A DNA stretch of 64,000 nucleotides from an uncultured Oscillospiraceae bacterium (GTDB lineage Bacteria > Bacillota > Clostridia > Oscillospirales > Ruminococcaceae): the NCBI GenBank assembly GCA_934448295.1, contig CAKSEY010000004.1:1-64000 (forward strand). Direction: 5' to 3'. Numbering within the stretch: position 1 is the first letter of the stretch; each line of letters starts with the position of its first letter. Made by a program: the position numbers and the translations under genes. This document shows, piece after piece, positions 26,978 to 34,166 of this stretch. The notes under the pieces are model-generated. The model had not been told where the DNA came from. It saw nothing but the letters and a program-made list of their open reading frames with translations, and did not search any database.

Positions 26978-27565
26978 TCACCTTTTCCTGAAAGAATAGT
27001 CGCACATATCCCCTCCCCTGCCTATCTGCTGGGTGTATATGAACTCTGCGCGGGGGAGCGCGCTGTACATCATGTCGTCCACCTGACAGAATATAGCGGT
27101 AAATTCCGACATTCCATACCTGCTGAATATATCGTGGTAAATACACCTGTGGGTTATCATCGAGTAGGTGTCCCCGGGGCATTTGGGGAATTCCACGTCC
27201 CAGCCGCGCCCCTTCCCGAACTTTATCGGCATGATGATTTTCAGCGCCCGTACGAACCAGCCGTGGCTTGCAAGCTTCTGCATTTTCGGCACCATCGGCT
27301 TCAGGAAGTCGTACATCGCATTCGCTACGGTTTCCTGCGCTTCCTTGCGAGGTTTTCCGTTTTCTTCAAGGGTCTGCTCCATTGCGAGCGCAGTTATCAG
27401 GTTGCACATATGTTCGTAGTTACTGGGGTCGGCGTACTCGCTGTTTTCCTCCAGAAGCTGTGACATTCTGCTTATCAGGCGGAGTTTATCGTTCGGCTCC
27501 CATGCTGCGTAATAATCGCGGAACCTGCTTTTCGCTATCATCTTTTCCGGGTCGTATTTCTTCAT
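26978..27565 (-). CDS. L-2-amino-thiazoline-4-carboxylic acid hydrolase (ATC hydrolase) family protein
   Basis: The 195-residue soluble protein resembles the ATC-hydrolase family (PF14196), named for an enzyme that opens a thiazoline ring to form cysteine derivatives. Signatures are GWDVEFPKC, CIYHDIFSRYGM, FCQVDDMMY and the C-terminal TQQIGRGGDMCDYSF. Conserved Cys and His residues could form an active site. Its promoter is divergent to the ketopantoate-reductase-like gene. A second, broken copy lies at 29733-30329. True substrate unknown; family call by pattern memory. Confidence 0.7.
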   Translation of the reverse strand: MKKYDPEKMIAKSRFRDYYAAWEPNDKLRLISRMSQLLEENSEYADPSNYEHMCNLITALAMEQTLEENGKPRKEAQETVANAMYDFLKPMVPKMQKLASHGWFVRALKIIMPIKFGKGRGWDVEFPKCPGDTYSMITHRCIYHDIFSRYGMSEFTAIFCQVDDMMYSALPRAEFIYTQQIGRGGDMCDYSFRKR

Positions 27566-27607
27566 GACATTGACGCTCCTTTAAATCGAGTTAGTCTCCT
27601 CTACTTG

Positions 27608-27636
27608 ATTCTAGCACGAAAGCAGCTTATTGTCAA
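27608..27636 (-). promoter_or_regulatory. Promoter of the ATC-hydrolase-like gene
   Basis: On the minus strand, TTGACA (27636-27631) and TAGAAT (27613-27608), 17-base spacer. Confidence 0.8.
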
Positions 27637-27656
27637 GGCTTTTTAGATGACCCGTG

Positions 27657-27685
27657 TTGACAAATCCGATAAACAGTGCTATAAT
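27657..27685 (+). promoter_or_regulatory. Promoter of the ketopantoate-reductase-like gene
   Basis: TTGACA (27657-27662) and TATAAT (27680-27685), 17-base spacer. Back to back with the leftward promoter, 21 bases between the -35 boxes. Confidence 0.85.
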
Positions 27686-27720
27686 TGTTCTGTTAGATAA
27701 AACTAATCGGAGGTAGAACA

Positions 27721-28689
27721 ATGAAAATACTTGTCTGCGGTTCAGGGGTTATCGGCAGCCTGCTGATACATGTTCTGTCGCAAAATGGCAACGAGGTAAC
27801 TGTACTCGCCCGCGGAAAGCGCCGCGAGGAACTCGAAAAGTACGGACTTCGCACGAAATTCCACGGAAAAAAGGAGATCAACACCGATAAGCCGCGCGTA
27901 GTCGGGGAAATCCCTGCGGAACACTTCGACCTTGCATTCTCGGTAATGCAACACGGACAGCAGTGGAGCCTGCTTCAAACCCTCGGCAATGCGGATTGCT
28001 CTGCGGTGGTGTTAGTAGGAAATAACCTCTCCGCTCCCGAAATGAAGCAGCAGATAATCGAGGCAGGCGGCAAAACCGTGCTGTTCGGATTCCAGGGCAC
28101 CGGCGGAAACCGTTATGAGGACTACACCGAGGTGCTCTCGCTCCACAAGCCGTCAATGGTGCTCGGAGGTCTCGGCGAGACCATTCCCGAGGAAGTGACC
28201 CATATAGTCAACGAAACGTTCGCGCGAGCCGACTATGAAATCAAATGGATGGACGATATGGACGCATGGTATAAGTGCCACGCAGCGTTTATTGTCCCTA
28301 TTGCCCGTCTGTGCTACATAGTCGGCTGCGACCTCCGGAAAACCACTGGAAAGCAGCGCAAAACGCTTTTTGACGCTACTTCCAGCGCTTTTGACGCGCT
28401 CCGAAAGTCCGGCTGCCCGATAAGACCCGAGGGCGAGGACGCATATTACAGACCTGGCGCAAAGCGCGCTATGATGAGCTTTATGCTGAATATCATGTGC
28501 CACACGAAGCTGGGAGAAATGGCGGCTTCCGACCATTGCAGGCACGCGGTTTCCGAAATGGAAGGGCTCGCAGTAAAGATGGACGAAATAGTTCTCAATT
28601 CCGGCATGGAGTGCTCCGCTTACAAGGAGCTGAAAGAAGCCGCTCCGTCGTGGGAAGAGCTTCACAGGATATATGACGGAAAGAGATAA
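27721..28689 (+). CDS. Ketopantoate reductase (ApbA/PanE)-like oxidoreductase
   Basis: A 322-residue NAD(P)-dependent oxidoreductase of the ApbA/PanE type. The Rossmann fingerprint GxGxxG is Gly7-Gly9-Gly12 in MKILVCGSGVIGS, and basic residues at the end of the second strand (ARGKRREEL) favour NADPH. The C-terminal helical domain is present but divergent, so its substrate may not be ketopantoate; no panB or panC is nearby. GGAGG precedes ATG 27721. Divergent from the ATC-hydrolase-like gene. The first 11 codons were duplicated at 30500. Confidence 0.8.
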   Translation: MKILVCGSGVIGSLLIHVLSQNGNEVTVLARGKRREELEKYGLRTKFHGKKEINTDKPRVVGEIPAEHFDLAFSVMQHGQQWSLLQTLGNADCSAVVLVGNNLSAPEMKQQIIEAGGKTVLFGFQGTGGNRYEDYTEVLSLHKPSMVLGGLGETIPEEVTHIVNETFARADYEIKWMDDMDAWYKCHAAFIVPIARLCYIVGCDLRKTTGKQRKTLFDATSSAFDALRKSGCPIRPEGEDAYYRPGAKRAMMSFMLNIMCHTKLGEMAASDHCRHAVSEMEGLAVKMDEIVLNSGMECSAYKELKEAAPSWEELHRIYDGKR

Positions 28690-28694
28690 ATATG

Positions 28695-28724
28695 AACTCC
28701 CGTAAAAAAGGCGGGAGTTTTTCT
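28695..28724 (+). terminator. Terminator after the ketopantoate-reductase-like gene
   Basis: AACTCCCG (28695-28702) pairs with CGGGAGTT (28712-28719), then TTTTCTTT. Confidence 0.85.
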
Positions 28725-28732
28725 TTACCCCC

Positions 28733-28791
28733 TTGACAAACGGGTTAGTATATGCTAATATATAAATGACCGATTTAGAAATTGGTCATTT
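28733..28791 (+). promoter_or_regulatory. Promoter with a 28-bp palindromic operator
   Basis: TTGACA (28733-28738) and TAATAT (28756-28761), 17-base spacer. Directly downstream, 28764-28791 is a palindrome: AAATGACC pairs with GGTCATTT, and inner ATTT pairs with AAAT, with a single mismatched pair. It covers the transcription start, so a dimeric repressor is expected. No obvious regulator gene is adjacent. Confidence 0.8.
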
Positions 28792-28818
28792 AATGTTATG
28801 ACAAAGGAGAAATTACAA

Positions 28819-29316
28819 ATGACCCCGTGGATAATTATTGTAGAATGTCTTGCCATCTGCATTCCGTTTGCGCTGATGGTGGTGACAATGCTGAACAAGA
28901 ACACTGTAAATATGATAGTCAACTACCCGCCCGAAATACAGGCTGAGTACTACCGCAGTCAGGGACTGGAAGCGAAAAAGGAAAAGCTGACCGCGAAAAA
29001 TTACATAGCAAAGGGGATTTTCATGCTGGTCGCACTTGCGGCTGCGGTGGGACTTTCCAAGCTTGCGGGCGCGCACAGCTTCCTTGACGGATTTATTGCT
29101 GCGGCGTGCTATGCGCTTGCTGGTTTTGCGTTTGACACGTTCATCATCGACTGGATCTTCTTTCCGCGCGTCAAGCGCTGGAGGCTTCCCGGCACGGAGC
29201 ACATGAATAAAGAATACGCGCAGAAGTGGTTCCATGTCAAGGACTGCTTCCCGATGATACCGGTTTTCCTGGTCGCAGCGGCGCTGAACGGGCTTGTCGT
29301 CATGCTTATTGGCTGA
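28819..29316 (+). CDS. Integral membrane protein, unknown function
   Basis: The 165-residue protein has about four hydrophobic spans: near residues 3-25, 63-83, 90-112 and 144-164. A charged stretch (EIQAEYYRSQGLEAKKEKLT) lies after the first span. I do not recognise the family. The start is ATG 28819, with AAAGGAG nine bases upstream; the ATG at 28798 has no site. It has its own promoter, with a palindromic operator over the start point, and a strong terminator, so it is a singly controlled gene. The last 12 codons recur in the decayed duplicate at 30533-30568. Confidence 0.75.
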   Translation: MTPWIIIVECLAICIPFALMVVTMLNKNTVNMIVNYPPEIQAEYYRSQGLEAKKEKLTAKNYIAKGIFMLVALAAAVGLSKLAGAHSFLDGFIAAACYALAGFAFDTFIIDWIFFPRVKRWRLPGTEHMNKEYAQKWFHVKDCFPMIPVFLVAAALNGLVVMLIG

Positions 29317-29329
29317 CGGTACATATAAG

Positions 29330-29360
29330 AAACCGACTGCTTTGCGACAGTCGGTTTTTG
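29330..29360 (+). terminator. Terminator after the membrane-protein gene
   Basis: AAACCGACTG (29330-29339) pairs with CAGTCGGTTT (29348-29357), followed by TTG and T-rich sequence. Confidence 0.85.
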
Positions 29361-29544
29361 TCTATATTTGTCTGGGTGTTTACAAGAAAAAGCCCAGCTT
29401 TCACTGGACTTTTTTCATTGAGCAGATTTGTTATTTAATGCAGCTCTGATAATGGTTCAGCAGTTCGCCGAATTTAGCATTTTGAGCAAACAGGCTTAAA
29501 GCCGCTTGTGGCGCGGGTTCACCAGCAATAAAATGGTCACATTA

Positions 29545-29655
29545 TCACGCAACCTTTGAAAAGTCAATAATTGAAATCTCCTGCATCAGCTTCTTAGCGT
29601 GGTCAATTATCTCGCCGTTATCAACGCAGCATACAACATCATCTAAAGTTATCAT
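29545..29655 (-). CDS. Possible 36-residue ORF in an otherwise gene-free stretch
   Basis: The region 29361-29732 has no clear gene. This short frame (MITLDDVVCCVDNGEIIDHA to DFSKVA) is open and fairly acidic, but its ribosome site is weak. The flanking sequence near 29440-29510 resembles the 3' flank of the intact ATC-hydrolase-like gene (26920-26975). It may be a remnant, not a gene. Confidence 0.25.
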   Translation of the reverse strand: MITLDDVVCCVDNGEIIDHAKKLMQEISIIDFSKVA

Positions 29656-29732
29656 ATATTCACTCACTTTGACTTTTGTTTACTACTATTATACCACTTT
29701 TGAAAGTACTTTGCAAGCGATTGCTGAATTAA

Positions 29733-30329
29733 TCATCTCTTCCTGAAAGAATAATCGCACATATCCCCTCCCCTGCCTATCTGCTGGGTGTATATAAATT
29801 CCGCGCGAGGAAGATCGCTGTACATCATATCGTCAACCTGACAGAACACGGCGGTAAACTCCGGCATTCCGTACCTGCTGAAAATATCGTGGTAAATGCA
29901 CCTGTGGGTGATCAGTGAGTAGGTATCCCCGGGGCACTTCGGAAATTCCACTTCCCAGCCATGCCCGACGGTGTTCCCGAACTTTATCGGCATGGTGATT
30001 TTCAGTATCCTCACGAAGCAGCCGAGGCTTGCAAGCTTCTGCATTTTCGGCACCATCGGTCTCAGGAAGTCGTACATCGCATTCGCTACGGTTTCCTGCG
30101 CTTCCCTGCGTGGTTATCCGCTTTCCTCGAGGACCTGCTCCATTGCGAGCGCCGTAATCAAGTTGCACAAATGCGAGTAGTTTTTAGCGTCGGCATATTC
30201 GCTGTTGTCCTCAAGAAGCTGCGACATTCTGCTTATCAGGTGGAGCTTATTGTTGGGCTCCCATGTTGCGTAATAGTTACGGAATCTGCTTTTGGCTATC
30301 ATCTTTTCCGGTTCGTATTTCTTACTCAT
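29733..30329 (-). pseudogene. Second ATC-hydrolase-like gene, stopped by TAA
   Basis: This 198-codon frame is a close paralogue of the protein at 26978-27565 and is aligned over its entire length (MSKKYEPEKMIAKSRFRNYY to GGDMCDYSFRKR). One in-frame TAA interrupts it after EQVLEESG, where the intact copy reads GKPRKEAQ. The C-terminal half has a small insertion (GNTVGHGWEVEFP against GKGRGWDVEFP). Its promoter (30368-30396) is intact, so loss of function may be recent. It belongs to a duplicated block. Confidence 0.88.
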
Positions 30330-30367
30330 TGTGATACTCCTTTAATCGAGTTAGTGTTAGCTACTTT

Positions 30368-30396
30368 ATTGTATCACCGAAAGAACTGGTTGTCAA
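30368..30396 (-). promoter_or_regulatory. Promoter of the ATC-hydrolase pseudogene (duplicate)
   Basis: On the minus strand, TTGACA (30396-30391) and TACAAT (30373-30368), 17-base spacer; corresponds to 27608-27636. Confidence 0.75.
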
Positions 30397-30434
30397 GGAT
30401 ATACGGATAATTTGTTCGTTTCTGCTGACCCGTG

Positions 30435-30463
30435 TTGACAAATCTGATAAACGGTGCTATAAT
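30435..30463 (+). promoter_or_regulatory. Duplicate forward promoter
   Basis: TTGACA (30435-30440) and TATAAT (30458-30463), 17-base spacer; corresponds to 27657-27685. It now drives only the fused micro-ORF. Confidence 0.8.
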
Positions 30464-30499
30464 TGTTTCTGTTAGATTAAGCTAATCAGAGGTATCGCA

Positions 30500-30568
30500 A
30501 TGAAAATACTGGTCTGCGGTTCCGGCGTTATCGCGCTGAACGGTCTTTTCGTCATGTTGATAGGCTGA
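30500..30568 (+). pseudogene. In-frame fusion scar: 22-residue micro-ORF
   Basis: The frame encodes MKILVCGSGVI joined to ALNGLFVMLIG. The first part is the start of the ketopantoate-reductase-like protein; the second is the end of the membrane protein. The join is in frame and has a strong promoter and an AGAGG site. Differences from the parent copies are nearly all in third codon positions (one Val to Phe change). Most likely a deletion relic; expression as a small hydrophobic peptide cannot be excluded. Confidence 0.7.
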
Positions 30569-30569
30569 T

Positions 30570-30797
30570 TTACGCCGCTCTCATCGAATAATTCATCGAA
30601 TCCATTCTGCGTATATCCCTCGCCTGTTTGCAGTCGCAGGACTTGACCCGGCACATCGGGCAGGAGCAGTGTATCTTCCCCTTGCTGAGCTGTCCCTCGA
30701 ATTTGTAGTACCAGATATTTTCCCCGGCGATGATACGTTTCTTGCGGCTGATATGCGCTCTCCTCTGATATCTTGTGAATGCTCTGCTTCTGCTCAT
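30570..30797 (-). CDS. Small cysteine-rich conserved protein
   Basis: The 75-residue protein is basic at the N-terminus (MSRSRAFTRYQRRAHISRKK) and has a cysteine cluster, CSCPMCRVKSCDC, near residues 50-62 that could bind zinc. The start is ATG 30797 with AAAGGAAAA upstream; a longer frame to 30845 lacks a site. It has its own promoter and ends two bases after the fusion scar. I have the impression that similar small proteins occur in related Clostridia, but no function is known to me. Confidence 0.65.
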   Translation of the reverse strand: MSRSRAFTRYQRRAHISRKKRIIAGENIWYYKFEGQLSKGKIHCSCPMCRVKSCDCKQARDIRRMDSMNYSMRAA

Positions 30798-30835
30798 GGC
30801 TTTTCCTTTCTGCATTGGCTGTGACGTAAGATTAT

Positions 30836-30864
30836 ATGATAGCACACTCCGTAGAATTTGTCAA
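30836..30864 (-). promoter_or_regulatory. Promoter of the cysteine-rich small gene
   Basis: On the minus strand, TTGACA (30864-30859) and TATCAT (30841-30836), 17-base spacer. Confidence 0.75.
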
Positions 30865-30885
30865 GTGCTAATATGATACAATTTT

Positions 30886-30912
30886 CTCCTGCCGTTTCCG
30901 GCGGGAGTTTTT
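30886..30912 (+). terminator. Rightward terminator hairpin without an obvious upstream gene
   Basis: CTCCTGCCG (30886-30894) pairs with CGGCGGGAG (30899-30907) apart from one mismatch, then a T run. It resembles the terminator after the intact ketopantoate-reductase-like gene and may be a relic of the duplicated block. Confidence 0.65.
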
Positions 30913-31010
30913 CATTTTTTTCATAGGTCAATTAGCGGATTACCTTTCATAGCGATGTTTGTGGTATACTAAAATCACGGAAGAAACAGGCATTGTGAAA
31001 GGAGTACTTT

Positions 31011-31793
31011 ATGGGATTCACTTACGTTATTTCGGACGTTCACGGTCATCTCGACTGCTTCGAGGCTATTCTCGAAAAGATACGCCTCCAGCCCGATGAC
31101 AGGCTGTATATCCTCGGCGACGTCATCGACAGAGGATTCTGCGGGATAGAGATTCTGAAGCGCGTTATGGATATGCCGAACGCAGAAATGCTCCTCGGCA
31201 ACCACGAATTCATGATGCTGAACGCACTCGGCGAGCCTTACGACGGAATCAGACGCAGCACAATCGACAGCATGGAACTATGGTATCACAACGGCGGTCT
31301 GCTTACTTTCGCCGCTTTCCAGAGCCAGCCTAAGAAAATCAGGAGCGATATCGTGGACTTCCTGAAATCCCTGCCGCTGAACATTGACGTTGACGTGGAT
31401 TCAGAGAAATACAGGCTTGTCCACGCGGCTGACCGGGAATTATACGGCAGATATAAGAAGATGTACACCTCAGAAGCAGAGTTCGCCGTGTGGTCGAGGG
31501 AGGCGCTCGACTTCATGCGCAGGACCGTCACGAATTACGTTTTCGGTCACACTATGACCGGTATGCTCATGGAGCGTTCTCCCATGAAAGTCATTTTCAA
31601 GGGAAATCTTATCGGCATCGACTGCGGCTGTGCCGTTATCCCAAATTCGCTGAATCATCAGATACTCGGTGCGCAGGGCGGCAGACTTGCCTGTATCAGG
31701 CTTGAGGACAAAAAGTGCTTCTATTCCGACGAAGAAGTTAAGCCAGCGGTCATTCGTTCCAGAAAGCACGGTATTATCACTATGGGGGCATAA
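31011..31793 (+). CDS. PPP-family metallophosphoesterase
   Basis: A 260-residue serine/threonine-phosphatase-like or diadenosine-tetraphosphatase-like enzyme. The dimetal motifs are DVHGH (about residues 8-12), GDVIDRG (37-43) and GNHEF (63-67), with a later His in VFGHTMTG (180s). The C-terminal SRKHGIITMG tail is extra. AAAGGAG precedes ATG 31011. It stands just before a small possibly Mor-like gene and the macro-domain/VWA genes, so a regulatory dephosphorylation role in that island is possible. Specificity (protein or Ap4A) cannot be read from sequence. Confidence 0.88.
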   Translation: MGFTYVISDVHGHLDCFEAILEKIRLQPDDRLYILGDVIDRGFCGIEILKRVMDMPNAEMLLGNHEFMMLNALGEPYDGIRRSTIDSMELWYHNGGLLTFAAFQSQPKKIRSDIVDFLKSLPLNIDVDVDSEKYRLVHAADRELYGRYKKMYTSEAEFAVWSREALDFMRRTVTNYVFGHTMTGMLMERSPMKVIFKGNLIGIDCGCAVIPNSLNHQILGAQGGRLACIRLEDKKCFYSDEEVKPAVIRSRKHGIITMGA

Positions 31794-31795
31794 TT

Positions 31796-32098
31796 ATGAA
31801 TAACTCAAACGATTTTGAAGCAATTTTCCCGGAGGAGAATGAAGAAAAGGCGCTTACCGACAGGTACTTTGAACTTTATGAACTGCTCGGTGCCGAGGCT
31901 ATGATGAAGCTCTACGACCACTACCACGGCGACAAGATAGACTGCCCGATGAAGCTCTATCGTGCGGAATATGTCGCCGACCTTGCCGAGCAGGAAAAAG
32001 ACCGCAGAAAGCGCGCCGAGATAGTCCGTGCGGGCGGTTATGCGCTGAAATTCATCGAGAGCCTGATACAGAAGCGCAAAAAAGAGTCGGAAAAGTGA
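31796..32098 (+). CDS. Small possibly Mor-like protein, copy 1 of 3
   Basis: The 100-residue protein shares about 80 C-terminal residues with those at 35156 and 38107. The core LYELLGAEAMMKLYDHYHGD, then CPMKLYRAEYVADLAEQEKD, resembles the phage Mor/C activator pattern (a Leu-Gly helix, a Gly-containing turn, then a helix-turn-helix); this is a weak resemblance. The C-terminus is basic (KFIESLIQKRKKESEK). It starts two bases after the phosphatase gene. It might be a DNA-binding regulator. It lacks the N-terminal segment (NLNMLDEKGVYEAFHV) found in copies 2 and 3. Confidence 0.7.
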   Translation: MNNSNDFEAIFPEENEEKALTDRYFELYELLGAEAMMKLYDHYHGDKIDCPMKLYRAEYVADLAEQEKDRRKRAEIVRAGGYALKFIESLIQKRKKESEK

Positions 32099-32127
32099 TT
32101 TACAAAACGCAGAACTTGTGTTATACT
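32099..32127 (+). promoter_or_regulatory. Promoter of the macro-domain gene
   Basis: TTTACA (32099-32104) and TATACT (32122-32127), 17-base spacer, directly after copy 1. Confidence 0.75.
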
Positions 32128-32158
32128 GTAATTAATTACAAACAAGGAGCGATGTAAT

Positions 32159-33187
32159 ATGCCTTTCATTATGATAAGGAACGATATAACAAAGGTCGAA
32201 GCTGACGCGGTCGTGAACGCTGCGAACACTTCCCTGCTAGGCGGCGGTGGAGTTGACGGAGCGATACATAAGGCCGCTGGTCCTAACCTGCTGAAAGAGT
32301 GCAAGAGAATCGGCGGCTGTCCGGTGGGCGAAGCGCGTGTAACTCACGGATACCAGATGCCGTGCAAGTACATAATCCACACGGTGGGTCCCATCTGGCG
32401 CGAGGGCGGTAAAGAGAAGGAAGAACAGCTTTACTCCTGCTATAAGAATTCGCTGAACCTTGCCGAAATAAAGGGCTGTAAGTCCATAGCTTTCCCGCTG
32501 ATTTCAGCGGGGGCTTACGGCTGTCCGAAAGAAAAGGCGATTTCCATAGCGCAGAATGCCATCAGGGATTATCTCAGAAATCACGACATGGACGTATATC
32601 TGGTGCTGTTCGACAAAAGCGCTGTCAATGTCAGCCAGAAGCTGAAACTTGAAGTCCAGAGCTATATTGACGACAAGTATTCCGAGGAGCACTACCCGTC
32701 CGAGGTGGAGAAACAGCGTGCAAGGCTCAACGCACCAAGCACCAGACCGTACGAACCGGAAAAAGATGAACATAAATTCTTTTGTATAACGATATGCAAA
32801 GAAGAACTGCTTAAACATATTGAAAAGCCTGATTTTTCCTTTTCGCAGAAGCTGTTTCAGCTTATAGACGAGCGCGGAATGACCGACCCGGAGGTCTACA
32901 TGAGGGCGAACGTCAGCAAGCAGGTGTTCTCGAAGATTCGCAGATCCGGCTACCACCCGAAGAAAAACACCATACTTGCGCTTGCAGTCGCGCTGAAACT
33001 GTCGCTGGAGGAGACCAACGACCTGCTTTCCTATGCCGGATATACGCTTTCACGCTGCGACAAGGGCGACCTTATCGTTTCATATTACATTGAACACAAA
33101 ATTTTTGACGTTGACGAAATAAACGTCATGCTCCTTGAATTTGACCAGACGCTGCTGGGCTCTGCTCCCGTTCCGGAAGATAAGTAA
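32159..33187 (+). CDS. Macro domain protein with C-terminal HTH-like domain
   Basis: Residues 1-175 are a MacroD/YmdB-type macro domain, which binds ADP-ribose and often removes mono-ADP-ribose or O-acetyl-ADP-ribose. The key loops are VNAANTSLLGGGGVDGAIH (Asn, triple Gly, Asp) and PLISAGAYGCPKE. After a charged linker, residues 210-342 hold a helical domain (LFQLIDERGMTDPEVYMRAN, then SKQVFSKIRRSGYHPKKNT) resembling a helix-turn-helix of XRE type. The fusion suggests sensing of an ADP-ribose ligand or ADP-ribosylated target coupled to DNA or protein binding. It has its own promoter and an AAGGAG site. VWA and PARG genes follow. Confidence 0.88.
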   Translation: MPFIMIRNDITKVEADAVVNAANTSLLGGGGVDGAIHKAAGPNLLKECKRIGGCPVGEARVTHGYQMPCKYIIHTVGPIWREGGKEKEEQLYSCYKNSLNLAEIKGCKSIAFPLISAGAYGCPKEKAISIAQNAIRDYLRNHDMDVYLVLFDKSAVNVSQKLKLEVQSYIDDKYSEEHYPSEVEKQRARLNAPSTRPYEPEKDEHKFFCITICKEELLKHIEKPDFSFSQKLFQLIDERGMTDPEVYMRANVSKQVFSKIRRSGYHPKKNTILALAVALKLSLEETNDLLSYAGYTLSRCDKGDLIVSYYIEHKIFDVDEINVMLLEFDQTLLGSAPVPEDK

Positions 33188-33277
33188 ACTTTCAATTGAC
33201 CAAAATCCCGATGAAATATGCTATTATAAATACAGCGGAAATGTCCGCAGGCTACTATTTCAAAAGGAGAAGTCAAT

Positions 33278-33925
33278 ATGAGAAACGATTTAACTGAACT
33301 TGTATTCATTCTGGACAAGAGCGGCTCCATGCACGGGCTGGAAGCGGACACTATCGGCGGGTTCAACTCCCTCATCGAAAAGCAGAAGAAAGAGGACGGC
33401 AGAGCGCTTGTCACGACTATCCTGTTCGATGACAAGTCCGAAATGATTCACGACCGGGTCGATCTCCAGTACATTCGCAGCATGACGAACGAGCAGTACG
33501 TCACGGACGGTACTACTGCCCTGCTGGACGCTGTGGGCGGAGCGGTAAACCACATCAGAAAGATCCACAAGTACATTCGCCCGGAGGACGTTCCGGCAAA
33601 GACGCTGTTCATCATCACCACGGACGGAATGGAGAACGCAAGCCGCCGCTACACCTACGACAGGGTGAAGAAGCTCATCGAGCATCAGAAAGCAAAGTAC
33701 GGCTGGGAGTTCATTTTCCTCGGTGCGAACATCGACGCCGCAGAAACCGCAGTCAGCATGGGGATAGGCCGTGACCGTGCGGCTGACTTCATCTGCGACA
33801 AACCGGGAACTGCGCTGAATTATGCTGTTCTCAGCGAGGTCACTTCCGCAGTCCGCTCAGGCGTGGGGATTGCCTCCGACTGGAACAGCTCGATAAACGA
33901 CGACATGAAGCGCAGAAAGCGCTGA
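33278..33925 (+). CDS. VWA-domain protein, TerY-like
   Basis: The 215-residue protein is a single von Willebrand A domain. The MIDAS metal site is complete: DKSGS at residues 13-17, a Thr in the DGTTALLDA loop (about 78-86) and the Asp of TTDGMENAS (about 112-120). Soluble bacterial VWA proteins of the TerY type are scaffolds, often linked to phosphatases and tellurium or stress clusters; here the phosphatase is 1.5 kb upstream. No signal peptide. AAAGGAG precedes ATG 33278. Its partner is unknown. Confidence 0.9.
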   Translation: MRNDLTELVFILDKSGSMHGLEADTIGGFNSLIEKQKKEDGRALVTTILFDDKSEMIHDRVDLQYIRSMTNEQYVTDGTTALLDAVGGAVNHIRKIHKYIRPEDVPAKTLFIITTDGMENASRRYTYDRVKKLIEHQKAKYGWEFIFLGANIDAAETAVSMGIGRDRAADFICDKPGTALNYAVLSEVTSAVRSGVGIASDWNSSINDDMKRRKR

Positions 33926-33942
33926 ATAAAGAGGTGAGATAT

Positions 33943-34107
33943 ATGCTCGAAAAGAAAGCACCCTGCCCCGTTTGTCCCTACAAGCTGGGAATGATCAAGA
34001 CGTTAGTCAGTCCCTGCCCGCAGTGCAGGCTGACCGGGTATTCGTTCTACTACAAGCATTCTAAGGGTCCGGGCAAGATACTGGACGGTAAAGAGGGCAA
34101 TAAATAA
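33943..34107 (+). CDS. 54-residue zinc-ribbon protein
   Basis: A small gene with GAGGTGAGATAT before ATG 33943. The protein has two cysteine knuckles, CPVC (residues 8-11) and CPQC (28-31), spaced like a minimal zinc ribbon, and a basic C-terminus (YYKHSKGPGKILDGKEGNK). It begins 18 bases after the VWA gene, so it is probably co-transcribed. Function unknown; it may be an adaptor for the VWA or PARG-type protein. Confidence 0.7.
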   Translation: MLEKKAPCPVCPYKLGMIKTLVSPCPQCRLTGYSFYYKHSKGPGKILDGKEGNK

Positions 34108-34166
34108 TGGAATTTCTTGTCGTGCGAGATATCATTTATAACCATACTTTTTGAAAGGAAATCAAA

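Larger units (their letters stand above)
29733..30568. repeat. Decayed second copy of the 26978-29316 gene block
   Basis: Copy B contains the ATC-hydrolase-like pseudogene, the same divergent promoter pair, the first 11 codons of the ketopantoate-reductase-like gene (30500-30532, 30 of 33 bases matching 27721-27753) and then the last 12 codons of the membrane-protein gene (30533-30568, 31 of 36 bases matching 29281-29316). About 1.5 kb between those points has been deleted. Confidence 0.88.
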
